From NCBI GenBank assembly GCA_002009975.1, contig MTLP01000028.1:56546-108533 (forward strand): a DNA stretch of 51,988 nt, written 5' to 3'. Position numbers and translations under genes: made by a program. Position 1 is the stretch's first letter. Each line of letters begins with the position of its first letter. The notes beneath the pieces were generated by a model. The model made no database searches. It saw nothing but the letters and a program-made list of their open reading frames with translations, and was not told where the DNA came from. The stretch is from Thermococcus sp. JdFR-02 (GTDB lineage: Archaea; Methanobacteriota_B; Thermococci; Thermococcales; Thermococcaceae). This document shows positions 8,952 to 16,528 of the stretch, piece by piece.

Positions 8952-10315
8952 AAACGCTTATTTTAGCTGGAGGAAAGGGAACTCGATTGTGGCCATTAAG
9001 TAGGGAATTAATGCCAAAACAATTTACAAAAATTTTCGACAGTTATTCCCTCTTTCAAAAGACTGTTGAAAGGGCTTTGCTTTTTTCAAAGCCAAAGGAA
9101 ATTTATGTTGTGACTAATAAGGAGTATAAGTTTAGAGTTTTAGATGACCTTAGGGAAATAGGCATAGAGCTTTCTGAGGAAAACATTCTTTTAGAGCCTG
9201 TTGGTAAAAACACTCTTCCCGCTATTTATTGGGGAATAAAGACTATTCAAGAGGATTATGGAAAATCAAAAGTCGCTGTTTTACCTTCAGATCATTTAAT
9301 AGATGCTAATGAAAATTATATCGAAGCATTTAGCAATGGAGAAAAACTTGCTGGGGAACATCTCGTAACATTTGGAATCAAGCCAACGAAACCTCACACA
9401 GGGTATGGTTATATAAAACCAGGGAAAGCATTAGAGGGTGGATTTAAAGTTGATGAATTTAAAGAGAAGCCAGATTTTGAAACGGCTAAGAAATATGTTG
9501 AAAAAGGCTACTTTTGGAACAGTGGAATGTTCTTATTTGATAGCGAGCTTTTCATAGAAGAAGTGAAAAAATTAGCACCAGAGGTCTACAAGGCATTTGA
9601 AGAGTCAAACACCATTGAAGAAGCATATGAGAAAATTCATGATGTTTCTGTTGATTATGGAATAATGGAAAAGACAAATAAGGCTGCTGTTGTGCCTTTA
9701 GATACTTACTGGAATGACTTGGGAAGTTTTGATGCAATTTATGAAGTTTTCAAGAAAGATGAAAATGGAAATGCAGTTAAGGGGGAACACATAGGAATTG
9801 AGTCCCAAGACAATTTGATAATGACCGAGAGACTGACTGCGACTGTTGGAGTTAAGGATTTGATAATAATTGATACGGGAGATGCTTTATTGGTTGCTCA
9901 AAGGGGAGAGGCACAGAAAGTTAAGAAAGTTTATAATATCCTTAAAGAGAGAAACGACCAAAGAGCAATTGTTCACAGAACAGCTTATAGACCTTGGGGA
10001 AGTTACACTGTTTTAGAAGATGGAGAAGGATATAAAATAAAGCGTATAACAGTTCTGCCAAAGCGCAGATTAAGCTTGCAAAGGCACTACCACAGAAGTG
10101 AACATTGGGTCGTTGTAAGCGGGACTGCTAGAGTTATAGTTGGTGACAAGGAAATCCTCTTGAGACCTGGGGAAAGCACATTTATTCCTGCTGGAGTGAA
10201 GCATAGATTAGAGAATCCTGGGTTGATACCTTTGGAGGTTATAGAAGTTCAAATTGGACAATACTTGGGTGAAGATGACATAGAAAGATTTCAAGATGAC
10301 TTTGGAAGAGACTGA
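8948..10315 (+). CDS. manC: Mannose-1-phosphate guanylyltransferase / mannose-6-phosphate isomerase
   Basis: A bifunctional enzyme of 455 residues that supplies GDP-mannose to mpgS. The N-terminal nucleotidyltransferase domain opens with LILAGGKGTRLWPLSR and PKQF, and has the FKEKPD motif. The C-terminal part (after about 340) is a type II mannose-6-phosphate isomerase cupin with LQRHYHRSEHWVVVSGTA and a second cupin motif PGESTFIPAGVKH. ATG 8948 overlaps the mpgP stop. With phosphoglucose isomerase and phosphomannomutase nearby it links fructose-6-phosphate to GDP-mannose. Confidence 0.96.
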   Translation: MKTLILAGGKGTRLWPLSRELMPKQFTKIFDSYSLFQKTVERALLFSKPKEIYVVTNKEYKFRVLDDLREIGIELSEENILLEPVGKNTLPAIYWGIKTIQEDYGKSKVAVLPSDHLIDANENYIEAFSNGEKLAGEHLVTFGIKPTKPHTGYGYIKPGKALEGGFKVDEFKEKPDFETAKKYVEKGYFWNSGMFLFDSELFIEEVKKLAPEVYKAFEESNTIEEAYEKIHDVSVDYGIMEKTNKAAVVPLDTYWNDLGSFDAIYEVFKKDENGNAVKGEHIGIESQDNLIMTERLTATVGVKDLIIIDTGDALLVAQRGEAQKVKKVYNILKERNDQRAIVHRTAYRPWGSYTVLEDGEGYKIKRITVLPKRRLSLQRHYHRSEHWVVVSGTARVIVGDKEILLRPGESTFIPAGVKHRLENPGLIPLEVIEVQIGQYLGEDDIERFQDDFGRD

Positions 10316-10338
10316 GCTTTAAATGTGAGGTGATTAAA

Positions 10339-11712
10339 ATGGGAAAGCTCTTTGGAACGTTTGGCGTTAGAGGAATTGCAAACGAAAAAATTACTCCAGA
10401 ATTTGCATTAAAAATAGGAATGGCATTTGGGACTTTACTAAAGAAAGAGCAACCAAACAAAGAGCTTTGGGTTGTCGTTGGGAGAGATACGAGAGTTAGC
10501 GGTGAAATGCTCAAAAACGCCTTAGTTTCTGGACTTTTAAGCGTTGGAGTTAACGTTATAGATGTTGGAGTTGCTCCAACACCAGCGATTCAATTTGCGT
10601 GTAGATACTTTAACGTAGATGGAGGAGCTGTAATTACAGCATCCCATAATCCTCCAGAATACAATGGGATTAAGCTTTTAGAATCAAATGGATTGGGCTT
10701 AAAAAAGGAGAGGGAAGCAATAGTTGAGGAAATTTACTTTAAGGAAGATTTTGATAGAGCAACCTGGGACAAGATTGGTCAGTTAGTTGAGCGCGACATA
10801 ATAAGACCTTATATTGATGAAATAAAGTCAAGGGTAGATATTGAAGCAATTAAAAAGAGAAAGCCTTTCATTGTAGTTGATACTTCAAATGGAGCTGGTT
10901 CATTAACTTTACCTTATCTTTTGAGAGAGCTTGGATGTAAGGTTGTAAGCGTAAATGCTCATCCAGATGGTCACTTCCCTGCAAGAAATCCAGAGCCAAA
11001 TGAGGAAAATCTCAGAGGATTTATGAAAATGGTGAAAGCGTTAGGGGCAGATTTTGGTGTTGCTCAAGATGGAGATGCTGATCGTTCAGTGTTTATTGAT
11101 GAGAACGGGAACTTTGTTCAAGGAGACAAAACTTTTGCTTTGGTTGTTAAAGCAATGCTTCAGGAACATGATGGTGGTTTGGTCGTTACAACAATAGCGA
11201 CTTCTCACATGATTGACGAGATAGCCAGACAATATGGCGGAAAAGTTATGAAAACAAAGGTTGGTGACCTAATAGTCTCAAGGGCTTTACTTGAGCACAA
11301 TGGTTTAGTTGGTGGGGAAGAAAACGGTGGAGTTATCTTCCCAGACTTCGTTTTGGGAAGGGATGGTGCAATGACCGTGGCAAAGATTGTTGAAATATTT
11401 GCAAAGAGCAACAAAAGGTTCAGCGAACTTATTGATGAACTTCCTAAGTTCTATCAAGTGAAAACAAAGAGGCACATTGAAGGTGATAGAAAAGCAATAG
11501 TTGCGAAAGTAGCAGAGATTGCTAAGGAGAGAGGATTAAACATTAACACAACAGATGGAACAAAAATACTCTTTGATGATGGTTGGGTTCTCGTCAGGGC
11601 GAGCGGAACGGAGCCAATAATAAGGATTTTTGCAGAAGCAAGGAGCGAAGAGAAATCCAAAGAGTACTTAGACTTGGGATTAGAACTTTTGGATGAGGCT
11701 TTGAAGAGCTAA
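10339..11712 (+). CDS. manB: Phosphomannomutase / phosphoglucomutase
   Basis: It interconverts mannose-6-phosphate and mannose-1-phosphate, the substrate of manC. The 457-residue alpha-D-phosphohexomutase has the phosphoserine loop TASHNPPEYNG, the metal motif DGDADRS, the sugar-binding GGEENGG and the phosphate-binding RASGTEPIIRI near the end. A GTG at 10330 is in frame, but ATG 10339 is placed correctly behind GAGGTGAT. It closes the mannosylglycerate operon. Members of this family often use glucose or glucosamine phosphates too. Confidence 0.95.
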   Translation: MGKLFGTFGVRGIANEKITPEFALKIGMAFGTLLKKEQPNKELWVVVGRDTRVSGEMLKNALVSGLLSVGVNVIDVGVAPTPAIQFACRYFNVDGGAVITASHNPPEYNGIKLLESNGLGLKKEREAIVEEIYFKEDFDRATWDKIGQLVERDIIRPYIDEIKSRVDIEAIKKRKPFIVVDTSNGAGSLTLPYLLRELGCKVVSVNAHPDGHFPARNPEPNEENLRGFMKMVKALGADFGVAQDGDADRSVFIDENGNFVQGDKTFALVVKAMLQEHDGGLVVTTIATSHMIDEIARQYGGKVMKTKVGDLIVSRALLEHNGLVGGEENGGVIFPDFVLGRDGAMTVAKIVEIFAKSNKRFSELIDELPKFYQVKTKRHIEGDRKAIVAKVAEIAKERGLNINTTDGTKILFDDGWVLVRASGTEPIIRIFAEARSEEKSKEYLDLGLELLDEALKS

Positions 11713-11756
11713 TTTTAATTTTTGTCCTTTTAATTCTTAACCAAAAACTTTTAGAG

Positions 11757-11801
11757 TATATATTCGAATCTTTTTTCATATATTGTGGAGGAGGGAATTC
11801 A
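11757..11801 (+). promoter_or_regulatory. Promoter of the split permease pair
   Basis: A TATA element (TATATATTC, 11758-11766) stands about 40 bases before ATG 11802. A GGAGGAGGG ribosome binding site precedes the start. The region upstream, 11713-11756, is T-rich and probably ends the mannosylglycerate operon transcript. Confidence 0.5.
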
Positions 11802-12284
11802 ATGAATGTGACTACTGTATTTATAAATGCTTTAGCTGCTGTATGCCTGGTTTTTGCTTTAATAAAGGACACGACAAAGACAAAACAAGCACTAAAGATA
11901 GCAATAATATCATTCTTCAGAATCTTCCCCACTGTTCTTGCCATAATAATCATTATAGGCTTGCTTTCTGGTTTTGTGCCGGAAAGTCAAATTTCTAAGA
12001 TTGTCGGTGAAAATGCAGGGTTTAGAGGAGTGCTTACTGTTGCATTTTTGGGAGCAATACTCCATATCCCTTCGTTGATATCCTTCCCGTTGGCGGCATC
12101 TCTCCTTGAAAAAGGGGCTTCGATTACCTCAGTTGCTGTCTTTATAACTACACTGACAATGATTGGGATGGTCACTTTACCTCTTGAAATAAGGATATTG
12201 GGGAAAAAGCTGGCGTTGCTTAGAAATGGGTTGAGCTTTATCATTGCAATTATCATTGGGCTTATCATAGGGGTGATATTATGA
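11802..12284 (+). CDS. YraQ-like permease, half-size subunit 1
   Basis: A 160-residue membrane protein with about four or five hydrophobic segments. The central stretch, FLGAILHIPSLISFPLAASL then LEKGASITSVAVFITT, matches one half of the YraQ/DUF318 permease family (PF03773), proteins of unknown substrate often near metal or arsenic genes. Family members are usually about 300 residues; here the protein stops at half that length and the next ORF gives the other half. Its stop overlaps the start of the second half by four bases. Confidence 0.7.
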   Translation: MNVTTVFINALAAVCLVFALIKDTTKTKQALKIAIISFFRIFPTVLAIIIIIGLLSGFVPESQISKIVGENAGFRGVLTVAFLGAILHIPSLISFPLAASLLEKGASITSVAVFITTLTMIGMVTLPLEIRILGKKLALLRNGLSFIIAIIIGLIIGVIL

Positions 12285-12835
12285 AAAAGATGTCAAAAGA
12301 AAAACAGAAAAAGGGACTCGTAAAAGATATGCTCTTTTTAGGGATTATATTAGCGATTGCAATAATTTTGTTATTGATATTCCCTGAAAAGAAAGAACTT
12401 GTAATTTCATCTTCAAAAGGGTTCTTTATGGAAATGATTCTGATACTGCCCGCCGTGATGATACTGATGGGACTTTTTGCGGTGTTTGTTCCAAATGATG
12501 TTATTGTGAAGTATTTGGGAAGAAGTTCTGGAATAAAGGGCATATTCCTTGCTATACTCATGGGAGCATTTCCTACAGGCCCCCTTTATGTTGCTTTTCC
12601 CATAGCCGCGGCTTTACTTAAAAAAGGTGCTCGCATTTCTAATATCATTGCCTTTCTTTCAGCATGGGCATGTATCAAGATTCCTCAAGAGCTAGTGGAG
12701 CTTCAATTCCTTGGACTGAAGTTCATGATAACGAGACTCCTTTTAACTATACTCTTTGTAATTGTCATGGGAATAGTGATAGAACAAATAGTTTTATTGA
12801 GCGAAAAGACAACTAAACATGAACAAACCTCATGA
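12281..12835 (+). CDS. YraQ-like permease, half-size subunit 2
   Basis: A 184-residue membrane protein paralogous to the preceding one. The matching central stretch reads LMGAFPTGPLYVAFPIAAAL then LKKGARISNIIAFLSAWAC, followed by IPQELVELQFLG, parallel to LPLEIRILG in subunit 1. A short basic cytoplasmic N-terminus comes before the first helix. Overlapping start and stop codons suggest equal production and a heterodimer. The substrate is unknown. Confidence 0.7.
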   Translation: MKKMSKEKQKKGLVKDMLFLGIILAIAIILLLIFPEKKELVISSSKGFFMEMILILPAVMILMGLFAVFVPNDVIVKYLGRSSGIKGIFLAILMGAFPTGPLYVAFPIAAALLKKGARISNIIAFLSAWACIKIPQELVELQFLGLKFMITRLLLTILFVIVMGIVIEQIVLLSEKTTKHEQTS

Positions 12836-12851
12836 AGATGCTGCTACTTCC

Positions 12852-12894
12852 TCTTTATAAAGAAAGTTTGCCTGTGGGGGAGAGAAACTCCCCC
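12852..12894. terminator. Hairpin between convergent genes
   Basis: Between the permease pair (plus) and the nickel operon end (minus) lie a perfect 12-base palindrome TCTTTATAAAGA (12852-12863) and a GC stem of seven pairs, GGGGGAG (12876-12882) with CTCCCCC (12888-12894), loop AGAAA. Such a G/C hairpin stands out in this AT-rich DNA and could end transcription or stabilise 3' ends from both sides. Confidence 0.5.
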
Positions 12895-12903
12895 GTTCAT
12901 ATC

Positions 12904-13374
12904 TCAACCGAAGAAGGCTCCCATCATATCCATTTGCTCTTCGCTAAATGCTTTGACCTTAAATTCGGGCATTTTGTCTAGGAGTTCCCCATATTTTGTT
13001 GCTTCAATCTTCTCAACCTCTTCTCCCTTAACGTGAAACGCTTTTGTTATTCCCTCACTTTTGTAGGCGATTAAGAATTCCTCGCTTTCAATGTCTCCAG
13101 CTTTAACAAAAATAACGTTCCCACCTGTATACGGTTTTTTACACTTAAATGGGAAGCTTGCTGAATTTAGCATGGCATCTCCAAGAGCCATGTTTGCTTT
13201 TTTACCATTGATCTCTGTCCAGAACTTTAACCCTTCAAAGTCACCTTCAACTACGATCAAGAACTTTTCACCATCAAGTTCTGCAATTGGAGCTCCTTTT
13301 TTCTCTAAAAGTTCAAATAGCTGTTCAATTGTTTCAGCATTTCTTAGGCTTGCAACAAATCCCTCAACTTTCAT
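12904..13374 (-). CDS. Uncharacterised protein in the nickel/cobalt transport operon
   Basis: A 156-residue soluble protein that I do not recognise. It is predicted alpha/beta, with an N-terminal helix (AETIEQLFELLEKKG), a beta-rich centre containing DAMLNSASFPFKCKKPYTGG (one Cys) and an acidic C-terminus ending EEQMDMMGAFFG. The shape faintly recalls SCP2-like lipid-binding folds, but this is weak. ATG 13374 has GGAGGATTTG upstream. It lies 27 bases after the ATPase gene on the same strand and looks like the fifth gene of the metal transport operon. Confidence 0.75.
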   Translation of the reverse strand: MKVEGFVASLRNAETIEQLFELLEKKGAPIAELDGEKFLIVVEGDFEGLKFWTEINGKKANMALGDAMLNSASFPFKCKKPYTGGNVIFVKAGDIESEEFLIAYKSEGITKAFHVKGEEVEKIEATKYGELLDKMPEFKVKAFSEEQMDMMGAFFG

Positions 13375-13401
13375 ATCAAATCCTCCTAATGTTACTAAGC
13401 T

Positions 13402-14202
13402 TCACTTTGAATTCTGACTTAAAAAGTTGCCGATGCTTTTCTTTGCTTCTTCCAAATCCTTTGGCACTTCTAAACCCAAACTTAAGAAAAGCTCAATTAG
13501 AGGAGGAACGTCTAAGTTATGCTTCCTTAAAAGCTTTACATCACTTAGAACTTGTTTTGGAGTTCCAACTTTAACAATCTTCCCCTCGTCTATTAGGGCT
13601 ATTCTATCACAGAGCGTTAGATATTCAACCTCATGGGAAGCTAAAATTATAGTTTTCTCTCCTTTTAATTTTTCAATGATGTTCCTTATCATTTGCTTAC
13701 CTTTGAAGTCAAGGTTTGCAAAAGGTTCATCAAAAACTAAAATCCCTGGCTTCATAGCCAAAACAGTTGCTATTGCAATCCTCTTCTTTTCGCCAAAGCT
13801 TAAATGTTTTATTTCTCTGTGGATATAACTCTCCATTCCAATGAGTTTTAAAGCTTCAAGAACTCTCTCTTTGAGATCTTCTCCTCTTAATCCGAGATTG
13901 TAAGGACCAAATGCAACATCCTCAAAGACTGTTGGAGAAAAAAGCTGATCATTTGGATCTTGAAAAACAATTCCAACTTTTCTTCTAACTTCTTTTGAAT
14001 TTTTGCTTGCATCTAGCCCATCTACAATAACTGTCCCTCTCTTTGGCTTTAAGAGTCCATTTAAATGTAAAAGGAGAGTTGATTTTCCTGCTCCATTTGG
14101 TCCTAAAAGACCAAAAACTTCTCCCTTTCTAATTTTTAAATTGATACCTTTTAGAATCTCGCTCTCTCCATACGAAAAATGCAAATCCTTGATTTCAATC
14201 AT
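13402..14202 (-). CDS. cbiO: Nickel/cobalt ECF transporter ATPase subunit
   Basis: The energising subunit of the M-N-Q-O energy-coupling-factor transporter. The 266-residue protein has Walker A GPNGAGKST (residues about 35-43), the Q-loop in VFQDPNDQLFSPTV (a segment typical of ECF ATPases), the ABC signature LSFGEKKR, Walker B ILVFDEP and the H-loop ASHEVEY. Its start overlaps the stop of the Q subunit gene by four bases. Substrate could be nickel or cobalt; nickel is favoured by the candidate operator. Confidence 0.93.
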   Translation of the reverse strand: MIEIKDLHFSYGESEILKGINLKIRKGEVFGLLGPNGAGKSTLLLHLNGLLKPKRGTVIVDGLDASKNSKEVRRKVGIVFQDPNDQLFSPTVFEDVAFGPYNLGLRGEDLKERVLEALKLIGMESYIHREIKHLSFGEKKRIAIATVLAMKPGILVFDEPFANLDFKGKQMIRNIIEKLKGEKTIILASHEVEYLTLCDRIALIDEGKIVKVGTPKQVLSDVKLLRKHNLDVPPLIELFLSLGLEVPKDLEEAKKSIGNFLSQNSK

Positions 14203-14855
14203 AGCAATACACCCAAGAGAACAATCATTGTTAGAGCGATTGGGATTATATCTTTCTTTGTTTCAAACTTGGGAAATTCTCCAAAACCCCTTGAAAGCAT
14301 GGACATATAAATTTTTTCGTTTCTCAAATAGGCTCTTGCAAATATTTCTCCAATTAAAGCACCGAGTTTCTTATAATATTCAAGCTTTCCAATTCCAAAT
14401 GCCCTTGAGTCTAAGGCGCGCTTCATTCTGAGTGCTTCATCTTTAAACAAATCTAGATAACGATAAGTGAAAGCCAATGTTAGAACTAAAATTCTCGGAA
14501 ATTTTAGGGTTTCCATCTCGGCTAAAATTTTTGAAAAACCTAAGGAATTTGAAACCAATACAACAACTGAAGAAGAAAGGAAAGCTCTTCCAAGTAAGAG
14601 AAAGAATGAGTAAATTCCCTCTTTTGTGATTGCACCTATTGGAGTTACCAGAATAACCTCCCCCGGATTAAAAAGTGCCAATATAAACAGAAATCCTTCA
14701 AAGCCTAAGAGAAATCCTAAATGCTTAAAGATACTTTTCTTTGGCTTAAGCATGAGAATTAAGCAACCTAAAACTACTCCAAAATAAGCCAACTCTATCA
14801 AGCTCTTTCTTGTGACAACAAGAAGGGCATAAATTAAAAGAAATGGGAGATACAA
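14199..14855 (-). CDS. cbiQ: Nickel/cobalt ECF transporter transmembrane subunit Q
   Basis: A 218-residue membrane protein of the CbiQ/EcfT family, with four or five membrane segments and the cytoplasmic coupling motifs: ALDSRAFG (the A-R-G motif 1) near residue 147 and MLSRGFGEF (motif 2) near 184. These bind the ATPase. The start is a TTG at 14855, placed six bases after GGGGGC. No ATG close by fits. Confidence 0.9.
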   Translation of the reverse strand: MYLPFLLIYALLVVTRKSLIELAYFGVVLGCLILMLKPKKSIFKHLGFLLGFEGFLFILALFNPGEVILVTPIGAITKEGIYSFFLLLGRAFLSSSVVVLVSNSLGFSKILAEMETLKFPRILVLTLAFTYRYLDLFKDEALRMKRALDSRAFGIGKLEYYKKLGALIGEIFARAYLRNEKIYMSMLSRGFGEFPKFETKKDIIPIALTMIVLLGVLL

Positions 14856-14857
14856 AG

Positions 14858-15106
14858 CTAAGCCCCCTTTGTTAACTTAGCTAATCCATAACTAACTCCA
14901 AAGACTAAGATAATGCCTATTACTCCCATAACCAAACTTTGTCCCCAAGTTTCACCATAGTCAAGAGGAGCTTCATAAATAGGGTTTTCCTCTAAGCCTA
15001 CTTTCTCCATGGTTGCCTCTAATCCATCAGGATTTTCAGAGGCAAAAGGTAGAGCAATTGCTAAGAGCACTATGATTACAATCAAACCTTTAATTATGGT
15101 TCTCAT
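14858..15106 (-). CDS. cbiN: Nickel/cobalt transporter small subunit N (PDGLE protein)
   Basis: An 82-residue protein with a membrane helix at each end and a short outer loop starting SENPDGLEATMEKVGLEE. The PDGLE motif marks the N component of CbiMNQO/NikMNQO systems. It assists metal loading into the M subunit. Its ATG overlaps the M subunit stop, and the Q subunit begins three bases after its own stop codon region. Confidence 0.88.
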   Translation of the reverse strand: MRTIIKGLIVIIVLLAIALPFASENPDGLEATMEKVGLEENPIYEAPLDYGETWGQSLVMGVIGIILVFGVSYGLAKLTKGA

Positions 15107-15717
15107 GCAGGAACACCCCCTATTTCTGGGAGTTTTGTCTTAACAGCTTTGATTATGAAGAGTGTTAGTATTGCTTCTCCAATTCCAATTATAACGTGAT
15201 ATCCAATCATTAATGTCAAGACCTTCATAAATGGCAGACTTTTGCTTAAACCAATTTCAATTGCAGTTAGCGTTGCTCCCACAACAACTGAAAGCCAAGA
15301 GGCGAATCCTATTGCTATCACCTCGTTCATGTCTTTCAGTTTTGAATAGGTAGCATAACCGAGGGATGCTCCTACGATACCCATGTTCAAGATATTTGCA
15401 CCCATTGCAGTTATTCCACCATCTCCAAAGAGTAAAGTTTGGATTATCAAAACTGCCGTCATTACAAGAATCGCGGCATATGGACCTAAGAGAATTGCCA
15501 CCAACGTTGCTCCCAATAAATGACCGCTAACTCCCCCAATTATTGGAAAGTTTACCATCTGTGCTGCGAATACTCCCGCTGCAAAAAGACCTAAGAGAGG
15601 TATTTTGTCTTCCGGGAAATTTTTAAGCTTTCTTAATGAATAAACAATTCCCATTATAGTAATTGCATACGTTATGATGATCATGGGCATGCTTAACAAT
15701 CCATCTGGAATGTGCAA
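15103..15717 (-). CDS. cbiM: Nickel/cobalt ECF transporter substrate-binding subunit M
   Basis: The membrane subunit that binds the metal. A GTG at 15726 is in frame, but GGAGGTG (around 15724-15730) is spaced six bases from a TTG at 15717. Starting at the TTG gives MHIPDGLLS, with His at position 2. The N-terminal Met-His amino-group site is the essential metal ligand in NikM/CbiM structures, which supports this start. The rest (204 residues) has about seven hydrophobic segments, with His-rich FPIIGGVSGHLLGA as in the family. First gene of the operon. Confidence 0.93.
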   Translation of the reverse strand: MHIPDGLLSMPMIIITYAITIMGIVYSLRKLKNFPEDKIPLLGLFAAGVFAAQMVNFPIIGGVSGHLLGATLVAILLGPYAAILVMTAVLIIQTLLFGDGGITAMGANILNMGIVGASLGYATYSKLKDMNEVIAIGFASWLSVVVGATLTAIEIGLSKSLPFMKVLTLMIGYHVIIGIGEAILTLFIIKAVKTKLPEIGGVPA

Positions 15718-15743
15718 ATTTTTCACCTCCTTTTATCAAATGA

Positions 15744-15779
15744 TGTTATCAAAGGCATGATTAGTAACACTAAATAAAA
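15744..15779 (-). promoter_or_regulatory. Nickel operon promoter with possible NikR operator
   Basis: A TATA element on the minus strand (complement of TAAATAAAA, 15771-15779) is followed at once by the inverted repeat TGTTA (15744-15748) N16 TAACA (15765-15769). NikR operators are dyads with half-sites separated by 16 bases. The repeat covers the predicted transcription start near 15750, which would suit repression. Only five bases per arm are symmetrical, so chance is possible. Confidence 0.45.
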
Positions 15780-15876
15780 GTCTTTCTAAAACTGTCTTTT
15801 GGAAACCAAAGGTTTAAAGAGGTCTTAGTTTTTTCTCAACAATAAAGAAAGAGATAAAAACTTAAATGTCATTATT

Positions 15877-16512
15877 TTGTTGGTGGTTGAAATTAATCGC
15901 TGGAAGCAGATTTTAAATTTATGCCGCTTCATAGTGTTTTTAGGTATAATAAGTGGGTTTATGTATATGAGAATTGATCACATTTATAGGAGTATTACAG
16001 CTTTCATCGGGCTTTTAATTCCAGAATTCTTCCAAAGAAAAGTTAATCCGCCAGAAAAACTAAGACCTTTCTTAAAACCTCTTTATAATGACAGCACAAT
16101 GGCAATTTTGGGGATTTTTATAGCAATCCATGTCTCTCTTGTGAACGTTCCCTTTACAACTATTGATCTTTTTCATAGAGAATGGACCGATGCAGACATG
16201 ATAAGCCACTTTTTGGGAGGTTTAACTGTTTGGCTAATTTTAGCAGAAATCTTAAACGAGTTTTCGAAGGTTTATGGCTTTACTCAAAGGCAAGTTATAA
16301 TTTATGCATTTGCTCTCCTGTTTGTCCTTAGTATAGGATGGGAGATTGCAGAAAAGTTAAGTGAAAGCGGAATATCTTTTATAAAGGAAAGCATTGGAAA
16401 TAAGTTCAGAGACTTAATTATGAACACATTGGGGGCTTTATTAGGTTGTTTTTTAGTTATTAGAAGAGGACTTCCTTTTGAGTTAACAACGAAAATCTCT
16501 TATAATCATTGA
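15877..16512 (+). CDS. Membrane protein, YjdF/DUF2238-like
   Basis: A protein of about 211 residues with six or so hydrophobic segments. The motifs DMISHFLGGLTVWLI, IGWEIAEKL and RDLIMNTLGALLG resemble the HFLGG, WE.(W)E and DxxxNxxGAxxG motifs of the YjdF/DUF2238 (VanZ-like) membrane family, whose role is unknown. The start is uncertain: TTG at 15877 or 15880, or GTG at 15883; none has a clear ribosome binding site, so the mRNA may be leaderless. The CLC gene follows 16 bases later. Confidence 0.65.
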   Translation: MLVVEINRWKQILNLCRFIVFLGIISGFMYMRIDHIYRSITAFIGLLIPEFFQRKVNPPEKLRPFLKPLYNDSTMAILGIFIAIHVSLVNVPFTTIDLFHREWTDADMISHFLGGLTVWLILAEILNEFSKVYGFTQRQVIIYAFALLFVLSIGWEIAEKLSESGISFIKESIGNKFRDLIMNTLGALLGCFLVIRRGLPFELTTKISYNH

Positions 16513-16528
16513 CCTTAGTTGAGGTGTC

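Noticed and set aside
11987-12561. Minus-strand ORFs opposite the permease pair
   Set aside because: Ser/Ile-rich translations without ribosome binding sites, antisense to hydrophobic genes; typical shadow frames.
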